In this document: one piece after another, positions 7,395-12,494 of the stretch
How the letters are laid out: every line of letters starts with the position of its first letter
How positions within the stretch are numbered: position 1 is the stretch's first letter
Origin: CAIUVD01 sp044338255
GTDB taxonomy: Bacteria; Planctomycetota; UBA11346
DNA length: 12,494 nt
Reading direction: 5' to 3'
Assembly (NCBI GenBank): GCA_044338255.1
Contig: JBIILZ010000111.1
Span: 1-12,494, forward strand
Notes under the pieces: model-generated
The model's database searches: none
The model's input: only the letters and a program-made list of their open reading frames with translations
Told to the model about the DNA's origin: nothing
Made by a program: the position numbers and the translations under genes

Positions 7395-8417
7395 ATGGGC
7401 CTCGATACCGCTGACGATCGTCGTAATACGTTGCAACGCACCTCGCTGATGTGGGGGGAATCGACAGCCCTGCTGCTCGTGGTGGGCCTTTCCGCCGGCT
7501 GCACCTTCCGCCCTGAGGCACCGAATCCGACGGCAACCGCGCCTGCGGCAAAAGTGGACGAAGCAAAAGTGGACGAGGCAAAAGTGGACCAGGCAAAAGT
7601 GGCCTCAATAAAAGCGCCCCCAACCCTCAACCCCCTCGTCGGCGAAGTTACCGCCACCGAGTCCGCCGACGGACACACCCATCTGCAGCTCACCCCCCTG
7701 CCCGACGTGCAAGCGGGCGACATCATCCGCATCAAGGCCGCCGAGCGCATCATCGCCACGGCCCTGGTCACGACCGTAAGCCCGACCTCTCTCAGCGCGT
7801 TGGTGACCGGCCTCTCGGATCGCACGCGGCCAGTCCTCACCGGCGACCGTGCGACGCAGCTGTTCCCTGCCGAACTTCTGCCACCCCCCGGCGCGAGCGA
7901 AGCGCACGCCGCCGAGACTCAGCACGCCGCCGCTCACCAACCGGCCGTCGAGGCGCACGTCGCAGCCGTCGAACCTGCACCGACGGCGCCGGCTCACGCC
8001 GCCCTCGCCAGCGACAACCACCCGGAGGAACATGCCGCTGACAGCCATGCGACGGATACCCTTGCCGTGAACAGCCATGTCAGCGGAAAGCATTCGATCC
8101 ACGTCGAGGCCGCCGCCGTTACCGGGCCAGTTGCGGTGAAATCTTCTCGAGTCGGGCTGGTGCCCGGCGCTCCCAGGGAGGTCGCCTCCGTTACTGCGCC
8201 GGTTGCTGCTATGGTGGCAACAGGGGCAGCAACAGGGGCGGCAGCTGCCGAGTCCGTGCCGCCGCTGAATCCCGAGATGCGCGCCCGGCTCAACGCCGAA
8301 CGTGCCTATTTCGAGCTCGCCTCGCGCATTCTGCGACTGCCCGCCGCCAATCCGGAGCTGCTCGAACTGCAAGAACGCGTACGCGCCGAGCTGGCGGAAG
8401 TTGAGCTCGCACCATGA
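7395..8417 (+). CDS. Lipoprotein with KVDEA repeats, FlgT_C-like beta-module and His-rich linker
   Basis: This 340-residue protein was not recognised as a named family. ATG 7395 is chosen because AGGAG sits seven bases upstream (7383-7387). A hydrophobic segment ends at LSAGC (Cys36), a probable but not fully canonical lipobox. Residues 52-71 are four KVDEA-type pentapeptide repeats. Residues about 78-155 form a small beta-rich module with the pattern G-V-T-A ... D-V-Q-A-G-D-I-I-R-I ... V-T-T-V ... T-G-D-R, resembling the C-terminal domain of FlgT and similar modules. Residues about 165-237 are a disordered-looking Ala/His-rich linker with 11 His. A C-terminal helical segment from residue 298 (RLNAERAYFELASRILRL) is shared with the next gene. 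The stop overlaps the next start as ATGA, so this is the first gene of a three-lipoprotein operon. An envelope structural role is inferred. Confidence 0.85.
   Translation: MGLDTADDRRNTLQRTSLMWGESTALLLVVGLSAGCTFRPEAPNPTATAPAAKVDEAKVDEAKVDQAKVASIKAPPTLNPLVGEVTATESADGHTHLQLTPLPDVQAGDIIRIKAAERIIATALVTTVSPTSLSALVTGLSDRTRPVLTGDRATQLFPAELLPPPGASEAHAAETQHAAAHQPAVEAHVAAVEPAPTAPAHAALASDNHPEEHAADSHATDTLAVNSHVSGKHSIHVEAAAVTGPVAVKSSRVGLVPGAPREVASVTAPVAAMVATGAATGAAAAESVPPLNPEMRARLNAERAYFELASRILRLPAANPELLELQERVRAELAEVELAP
7548..7607. repeat. 15-bp tandem repeat, 4 units, inside lipoprotein gene
   Basis: Four units of GCAAAAGTGGACGAG begin at 7548, 7563, 7578 and 7593; the last is diverged at its end. They encode A-K-V-D-E/Q pentapeptides just after the lipid-anchored N-terminus, probably as a charged linker. 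Confidence 0.93.
8217..8240. repeat. 12-bp tandem duplication (ATGA peptide) in lipoprotein linker
   Basis: Two units of GCAACAGGGGCA/G encode A-T-G-A twice in the Ala-rich linker just before the C-terminal helical motif of the first lipoprotein. It is short and could be simple low-complexity drift. Confidence 0.7.
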
Positions 8418-9157
8418 CCCACACTCGCCCATCCACCTTCCTGAGCGCGCTGCTGGCGGCCCTGCTGCTGGCCCAGCTCGGCTGTGAAAGCCGCGAACCG
8501 CTCGAACCGGAACCCTCGGCAACGCCGGCGGCGACCGCTGCCGAAACCAGTGCCGCCGCCGCTACCGAGGCCAAAGAGGCCGCCGACACCAAAGCCGCCG
8601 CCGACACAAAGCTGCAGCTGATGATCGAGCATCTCGATCAGAAGATCAACAACCTCGAGAAGAAGCTCGCCTCGCCTGCGACTGTCACCAGCAATGGCAG
8701 TGGCGCCTATGCCCGGGGCACGACCCTGCGCGTCGCCAGCGACAACAGCGGCGAATCGCTGCTAGAAAAACTGCGTCGCCTGGAAACCGAGCTGGCCTCG
8801 GCCTCGGCGAATGTGACGGCCAAGAACCAGTCCATCGCCAATCTCAACCAGCAACGCGACGCCGCCCTGCTCAGCAGCAAGCAAGCCCGCGAGCGTGCCG
8901 ATTTTCTGGCACAAAGCAGCGAGAGCCTGGTGACCGTGCAACAGACCCTCGCCGAGCGCCAAGAGCAGATCAACGCCCTCAATGCCCAGCTCGCGGCCGG
9001 CGAGCTGCAGCGGCTACGCGCCGAACGCCACTGGTATCAGCTCGCCAGCGAGATCCTGCGCCTGTCGCCCGATGACGCCCGCGATCTTCCGGGAGTGCAA
9101 TCACGCATCCGCCAAGCCACCCGTGAAGTGCGCGACGACACGCCAGGAAAACCATGA
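8414..9157 (+). CDS. Coiled-coil lipoprotein
   Basis: This 247-residue protein belongs to no family I recognise. The N-terminal signal ends at AQLGC (Cys24), an imperfect lipobox. An Ala/Glu/Thr-rich linker at about 30-66 includes a duplicated AADTK element. Two predicted coiled-coil stretches follow: about 67-86 (MIEHLDQKINNLEKKL) and about 115-200 (LLEKLRRLETELASA, then a long Gln/Ala/Glu-rich helix). From residue 200 the sequence RLRAERHWYQLASEILRL closely matches the C-terminal motif of the preceding protein. The gene starts within the ATGA overlap at 8414-8417 and ends in another at 9154-9157, so all three lipoproteins are probably made together. A periplasm-spanning or scaffold role is inferred from the coiled coil and lipid anchor. 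Confidence 0.85.
   Translation: MTHTRPSTFLSALLAALLLAQLGCESREPLEPEPSATPAATAAETSAAAATEAKEAADTKAAADTKLQLMIEHLDQKINNLEKKLASPATVTSNGSGAYARGTTLRVASDNSGESLLEKLRRLETELASASANVTAKNQSIANLNQQRDAALLSSKQARERADFLAQSSESLVTVQQTLAERQEQINALNAQLAAGELQRLRAERHWYQLASEILRLSPDDARDLPGVQSRIRQATREVRDDTPGKP
8576..8611. repeat. 18-bp tandem duplication in coiled-coil lipoprotein
   Basis: Two diverged 18-base units encode E-A-A-D-T-K and A-A-A-D-T-K. They sit in the linker just before the first coiled-coil segment. Confidence 0.65.
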
Positions 9158-9840
9158 ACCCGCGCCGCCTCTCTGCCACCGCTCTCGCGGTGTTCAGCCT
9201 CCTCGTAGTGCTAAGCGGCTGCATGCGGCCACCGCCGCCGGCGAGCATCTCAGCGCAGACCAGCGTCAGCGCCAATGAGCCGATGCGTATCGCGGTACTG
9301 CCGTTCGTTCTCGCCGATGGCGTCGGGCGCTCGGCACATGCGCTCGATGAAGCCTTCCCCGCCGCCCTGCGCACCCTCGGTCAGCATGAGGTCATCGGCG
9401 TGCCCTTGGAGAAGGCTCGGCTGCTACTGCCGGCCTCGGCCATCGAGCGTTCGGTGATCACCGCCGCCGACCTCCTGCGCCTGCGCGACGCGCTGCAGGT
9501 CGATGCCGTGGTCATCGGCCGGGTCGATCAATTCAAGGGCTTCGATCCACTGGCAATCGGAGCCACCGCCCATCTGGTCGCGGTCACCGACGGCGCGGTA
9601 CTGTGGAGCGCCACCGCCGAGCTCGATGCCGGGCGCGCCGACGTGCAGCATGATGTGCAATGGTGGCACGAGCACGGCAACGGCAGCGGCAATGCCTCGC
9701 TCGCCGGCTGGCGCATGACCCTGTCCAGTCCGTCGTCGTTTGCGCGCTATGTCGCTGATCGCCTGGTGGAAACCATTCCCATGCCGGCACACGCGAGCAG
9801 CTCCCCGACCGCCGACGCGAGTCTCGCACCTGGGCCGTAG
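9154..9840 (+). CDS. Lipoprotein of FlgO/CsgG/GNA1162-like type
   Basis: This 228-residue lipoprotein has a canonical lipobox (LSGC, Cys23) and a Pro-rich linker. Residues 44-53 (MRIAVLPFVL) and 116-123 (VDAVVIGR) match the pattern of the CsgG/FlgO/GNA1162 alpha/beta fold: 'IAVLPF' strand, helix, 'ADAV.xG.V' strand. LVAVTDGAVLWSA (141-153) matches the typical 'L.D..TG.VLWS' closing segment. Such proteins act at the outer membrane in secretion, flagellar or peptidoglycan assembly complexes, so the fold is informative but the exact job is not. The Trp/His-rich stretch QWWHEHGNGSGN (169-180) and the Ser/Ala/Pro-rich tail are unlike the core fold. It overlaps the preceding gene by ATGA and is last in the lipoprotein operon. 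The following 107-base gap holds no clear terminator. Confidence 0.8.
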   Translation: MNPRRLSATALAVFSLLVVLSGCMRPPPPASISAQTSVSANEPMRIAVLPFVLADGVGRSAHALDEAFPAALRTLGQHEVIGVPLEKARLLLPASAIERSVITAADLLRLRDALQVDAVVIGRVDQFKGFDPLAIGATAHLVAVTDGAVLWSATAELDAGRADVQHDVQWWHEHGNGSGNASLAGWRMTLSSPSSFARYVADRLVETIPMPAHASSSPTADASLAPGP

Positions 9841-9947
9841 GTCGAAGCCGAAACTCACTAAGACTTCATCGAACATTCATCTTCGGGGCAAGACTCCTGG
9901 CCATCCCAACGGCCACCGAGCCACTGCTACCAACCGGAGAATCCGTC

Positions 9948-11252
9948 GTGAAGTACACTGTCCCTACCCTCACTGCCCTTGCCCTGATGGGCACTATCCC
10001 GGCCTTTGGTGCATCCATCGCTGACGATCTGTCGATCAAGCCTAAGGTCCAGATCCAGGCCCGCGCCCAGCTCGGTGCCAATGGCTCCGGCACCAACGGT
10101 GACGAATACAATATCTATACCGGCGCCAACGGCCTCAATGACGTCATGCGTTTGAGCCTGCGCCGCGCCCGCTTCGGGGCCTCGGCCAAGAACTCTACCG
10201 GTTGGGACGCCGAGTTCCTGGTGCGTGCTGGTGAACGCTCCGACGCCGGCACCGGTGCTGGCAGCGCCCAGACAGTGAACCTGTATTACGGCTACATCGG
10301 CAAGTCCTTCAAAACCGATGCCCTCGAACACCGCGTGGCGATCGGCCTCAACAAGCCGTTCAACGGCGAGAGCTCGATCTCCAGCAGCACCTACATGTTC
10401 CCCAATGATCGTGCGGTCGCCAACCTGATCGAATTCCGCGGCCAGGAAGTCGGCTACACCATCAAACACGAGCTCCTCAAGTTCGGCTTCGATATCGCCA
10501 ACGGTGGCAACTGGTCGAATTTCAGCAACGTCGGCCTGGGCGACGACAACGGCTCCGCCGGTGGCATCTATGCTCCCTCGCCGCAGGGCGCGAAGACCTC
10601 GGTCGACACCCGCCCGGGCACCTTCTTCTCGGGACGCATCGAATTCTCGCCTGGCGCCGATTTCATGCCCGCCAAGAAGTCGGAATCGTTCGCCGGCGCC
10701 GAAGGCCACCATATCGTCATCGGCCTCGACGTGCAGAGCGATCAGAAGGATCAGGTCGACACCACCGCCACGCGCTCGGTCCGCCAGACCACCACCATGT
10801 ACGGTCCGGATGCCCTGTTCCACTTCAATTCGATCTCGGCCATCGCTGACTACCGCCTGATCCAGACCAAGCAGTCGGTTGATGGTGGCACGCCCGCCAA
10901 CAGCACCGCCGCCGGCAATGTCGACGGCTATGCCTACGACATACGCTTCGGCTATGCTCTGCCCCTGGAATCGGGCCTGATCGTCGAGCCCGCCATCGGC
11001 TACGGCGTCGTCAATCTGAACAAGAATCTCGACGAAGGCGGCGTTGCCGCACACCTGTACAAGCAGGGCGAATGGCAGGCTGGCCAGGTTTCGGGCTCGC
11101 AGTTCGAACTCGGCGTGAACCTCTACTGGAATGGCCACGCCAACAAGACCCAGATCGCCTACACCAAGTGGAATGCTGAAGAAAACGCCAGCGTCAACGG
11201 CGACAGCCCTGATGCCAGCGTGTTCACCATCCAGCAGCAGGTTACGTTCTAA
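9948..11252 (+). CDS. Outer-membrane porin, phosphate-selective porin O/P-like
   Basis: This 434-residue protein looks like a beta-barrel porin. Residues 1-21 are a signal peptide (LTALALMGTIPAFG). The mature chain alternates polar and hydrophobic residues in short strands rich in Gly, Asn, Tyr and Phe, with no Cys, and ends TIQQQVTF, the terminal-Phe signature recognised by the BAM complex. The early segment LRRARFGASAKNSTGWDAEFLV and the later GLNKPFNGE resemble porin O/P proteins. The transported solute cannot be deduced. GTG 9948 is preceded by GGAG at about eight bases. The gene is 107 bases downstream of the lipoprotein operon and has its own terminator, so it may be an independent transcript. 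A long minus-strand open frame across it is an antisense shadow. Confidence 0.87.
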   Translation: MKYTVPTLTALALMGTIPAFGASIADDLSIKPKVQIQARAQLGANGSGTNGDEYNIYTGANGLNDVMRLSLRRARFGASAKNSTGWDAEFLVRAGERSDAGTGAGSAQTVNLYYGYIGKSFKTDALEHRVAIGLNKPFNGESSISSSTYMFPNDRAVANLIEFRGQEVGYTIKHELLKFGFDIANGGNWSNFSNVGLGDDNGSAGGIYAPSPQGAKTSVDTRPGTFFSGRIEFSPGADFMPAKKSESFAGAEGHHIVIGLDVQSDQKDQVDTTATRSVRQTTTMYGPDALFHFNSISAIADYRLIQTKQSVDGGTPANSTAAGNVDGYAYDIRFGYALPLESGLIVEPAIGYGVVNLNKNLDEGGVAAHLYKQGEWQAGQVSGSQFELGVNLYWNGHANKTQIAYTKWNAEENASVNGDSPDASVFTIQQQVTF

Positions 11253-11286
11253 AAATCTCAGTGACGCCACACACGTCGCCGCGATA

Positions 11287-11320
11287 CCGTCCCTGGAATT
11301 CCAGGGACGGTTGTTTTTTT
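11287..11320 (+). terminator. Rho-independent terminator after the porin
   Basis: A perfect 10-bp stem (CCGTCCCTGG/CCAGGGACGG) encloses an AATT loop and is followed by TTGTTTTTTT. It lies 34 bases after the porin stop. Confidence 0.96.
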
Positions 11321-11344
11321 GCATCCACGCCAGAGGTTCCGTCG

Positions 11345-11947
11345 ATGAAATCCCCATTCCTGATGACCGTCACCGTGCTCGCCGGCCTCTTGAGTAGCTG
11401 TGCCGGCTCGCGCACCGAAGCCACCAACCCCAGTTCCAACGGCCTGATCGTCACCCATGACGGACGGATGGTGGCCGATACCGCCGAAATCGCCCGCGAA
11501 GAACTCACCTACATCCTGCAGAAACGCAGCCGTGAAGCCGCCGGCCCAGACTGGAAAGCCACGGTCGCGATTGCCGAACTACCACAATTTCAGATCGTAC
11601 GCGCCGAAGAGTGGGGCTGGAAGACCATTACCATGACCCTCACCCTGGTGCCCCCAGCCAACGCCACGCAGGTCGATGAAGGCCGCGCCCGCGCCATCGA
11701 GGCCGCCACCAAGATCGTGGAATTCCGCGTACGCAACCGTGCGGACATCGGCCTGACCACCACCGTGCTCGCCGCCGGCGTCGCCGCCCCCGGCTCGTCA
11801 CGCTATACCGTCGTCGCCGGCGACACCCTCGCCGGCATCAGCACGGCCTTCTACGGCACCAGCCAACACTGGCGCGTGATCGCTGACGCCAACCCCGGCG
11901 TGGACATCGCAGCCGGCGCCGAACTGAGCATTCCTCCGAAGCCGTAA
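11345..11947 (+). CDS. LysM-domain lipoprotein
   Basis: This 200-residue protein has a signal ending in lipobox LSSC (Cys19). Residues 31-145 form a domain I do not recognise, with an alpha-helical first part (AEIAREELTYILQKRSRE) followed by strands (KATVAIAELPQFQIV, WKTITMTLTLVP) and a helix. Residues 153-199 are a clear LysM motif (YTVVAGDTLAGISTAFYG, NPGVDIAAGAELSIP), which binds N-acetylglucosamine-containing glycans, normally peptidoglycan. The protein is therefore probably outer-membrane anchored and wall-binding. ATG 11345 is chosen because AGAGG lies about eight bases upstream and the signal peptide starts there; the frame is open further upstream but overlaps the porin terminator. 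It lies just after that terminator, so it needs its own promoter or read-through. Confidence 0.88.
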   Translation: MKSPFLMTVTVLAGLLSSCAGSRTEATNPSSNGLIVTHDGRMVADTAEIAREELTYILQKRSREAAGPDWKATVAIAELPQFQIVRAEEWGWKTITMTLTLVPPANATQVDEGRARAIEAATKIVEFRVRNRADIGLTTTVLAAGVAAPGSSRYTVVAGDTLAGISTAFYGTSQHWRVIADANPGVDIAAGAELSIPPKP

Positions 11948-11998
11948 AAATTACTCCGAACGGCGTTGAACAACCACAACCAACCCTGAAAAAATGCC

Positions 11999-12169
11999 TC
12001 AGCTGGCTCCGCACCAACGCACACGGCCGTCGCGGGGATCGGCCAGCATCCTGCTGACATTCATGCCCAGGAAATGCCGACCGGTGATCTGCGGCACCGG
12101 ACCGAAAAGATCGTACACGAACAGCCTTTTTTTCGGGTGGAAGATCAGCCCTGCGTGGACTCCGAGATT
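11999..12169 (-). pseudogene. Coding-looking remnant abutting the direct repeat
   Basis: A minus-strand frame of 56 sense codons runs from just inside a TAG (12170-12172) to a TGA (11999-12001). Its translation has ordinary protein composition (for example GLIFHPKKRLFVYDLFGPVP and GRHFLGMNVSRMLADPRD). It has no good start with a ribosome site. Its 5' end coincides within a few bases with the edge of the repeat at 12174, suggesting the 3' end of a gene cut off by the repeat. No family is recognised. It may be chance. Confidence 0.35.
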
Positions 12170-12173
12170 CTAA

Positions 12174-12293
12174 GGCGGACAGAGCGGGATTTGAACCGCG
12201 AGGACGGCCGAAGAGGGGCCACCTGCGTGGCCCCGTGCCGCCACAGCCCGACCGCGTCCCTGCGGGCGGTCGGGTGACTACCCCTCTTTCCGC
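12174..12293. repeat. 120-bp direct repeat, copy 1
   Basis: This stretch matches 12375-12494 over 120 bases with one mismatch (C at 12180, G in the other copy). It contains two strong hairpins, GGGGCCAC/GTGGCCCC and CCCGACCGC/GCGGTCGGG, and complementary ends (GGCGGACAGAG against CTCTTTCCGCC, one mispair). On the minus strand its end reads like a serine tRNA 3' end but with CCT instead of CCA. It holds no convincing protein gene. Confidence 0.97.
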
Positions 12294-12385
12294 CAAATAA
12301 AAATGCCCCCGGCCGCACCACCAAGCCCGTACCAAAAAAATACCCCCAGCCTGCGGCCGGGGGTATTTTTATTTGGCGGAGAGAG
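12284..12385. repeat. 34-bp inverted repeat between the direct repeats
   Basis: Arms 12284-12317 and 12352-12385 are reverse complements over 34 bases with two mismatches, separated by 34 bases. The outer 11 bases of each arm are the ends of the direct repeats. The right arm is shared with the shorter terminator hairpin, so the two folds exclude each other. Confidence 0.93.
12334..12374. terminator. Bidirectional hairpin terminator between the repeats
   Basis: ATACCCCC and GGGGGTAT pair around an 11-base loop, flanked by seven A on the left and T-rich sequence on the right. Either strand therefore ends in a T run; the minus strand gives the longer one. It directly follows the tRNA-like 3' end of copy 2 on the minus strand, where a terminator would be expected if that copy is transcribed. 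Confidence 0.85.
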
Positions 12386-12400
12386 CGGGATTTGAACCGC
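12374..12400 (-). other. tRNA-Ser-like 3' end (T-arm, acceptor strand, GCCA) in repeat copy 2
   Basis: The minus strand reads GCGGTTCAAATCCCGC followed by TCTCTCC, G and CCA. This resembles the T-arm, acceptor 3' strand, discriminator and encoded CCA of bacterial serine tRNAs. The T-stem lacks one G compared with a normal GCGGG/CCCGC stem. The upstream 90 bases do not fold as a D-arm and anticodon arm, and the would-be acceptor GGAAAGA mispairs at one position. It is best seen as a tRNA 3'-end remnant or attachment-site-like piece, not a functional tRNA. Confidence 0.5.
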
Positions 12401-12494
12401 GAGGACGGCCGAAGAGGGGCCACCTGCGTGGCCCCGTGCCGCCACAGCCCGACCGCGTCCCTGCGGGCGGTCGGGTGACTACCCCTCTTTCCGC
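12375..12494. repeat. 120-bp direct repeat, copy 2 (reaches window edge)
   Basis: This is the second copy, 201 bases from copy 1 and identical except at 12381. It runs to the last base of the window, so its true right boundary, and whether more copies follow with the same 201-base period, cannot be seen. On the plus strand its ends can pair over 11 bases including one G-U, slightly better than copy 1. Confidence 0.97.

Noticed and set aside
9927..11357. A minus-strand open frame of about 476 codons across the porin
   Set aside because: It crosses the porin terminator, has no signal or domain, and is complementary to a clear beta-barrel gene with its own ribosome site.
12145..12423. Small minus-strand open frame across the repeat (and a plus-strand one at 12074-12277)
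   Set aside because: They read through the structured repeat, are Arg/Ser/Pro-rich, and have no ribosome site; such translations commonly arise from non-coding RNA-like DNA.
12174..12494. Functional tRNA-Ser or tmRNA genes
   Set aside because: Only the last 27 bases look like a tRNA. The T-stem lacks a base, the acceptor mispairs, no D-arm or anticodon loop is formed, and no tmRNA tag frame is seen.

Overview
The window reads as chromosomal DNA of a GC-rich, double-membraned (Gram-negative-type) bacterium. The evidence is a TolC-like outer-membrane channel, a beta-barrel porin ending in phenylalanine, several lipoproteins and GTG start codons. The S2 and EF-Ts sequences and the lipoprotein style would fit a Planctomycetota/PVC-type lineage, but that is an impression and not a demonstrated placement.

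Minus strand, 7136 down to 1. The ribosomal protein S2 gene (rpsB) is followed by a strong hairpin terminator, then elongation factor Ts (tsf), then a second terminator. Next comes a three-gene envelope operon: a TolC-family outer-membrane channel, an 882-residue lipoprotein made of two HlyD-type adaptor units fused in tandem, and a third HlyD-type adaptor. The third gene starts at 1121 and is still open at the left edge of the window, inside a (PAATV)n repeat. The genes overlap by 4 and 11 bases, so translation is probably coupled. No pump is visible; it may lie left of the window.

Plus strand, 7395 to 11947. Three consecutive lipoprotein genes overlap by ATGA. The first carries a small beta-domain resembling the FlgT C-terminal module, the second is a coiled coil, and the third resembles the FlgO/CsgG/GNA1162 group. 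The first two share a conserved C-terminal helical motif. A porin O/P-like outer-membrane protein with its own terminator and a lipoprotein with a C-terminal LysM domain follow.

Right end, 11948 to 12494. A minus-strand coding-looking remnant stops almost exactly at the edge of a 120-bp direct repeat. The repeat occurs twice, 201 bp apart, with one mismatch, and its minus strand ends like the 3' end of a serine tRNA. A bidirectional terminator and a 34-bp inverted repeat lie between the copies.

The most unusual feature is the recurrence of short in-frame tandem repeats in envelope genes. Four of them have a 15-bp period. One sits on the channel/adaptor junction and reiterates the overlapping start/stop GTGA. 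Together with three adaptor units in one operon, this is the best candidate here for something undescribed.
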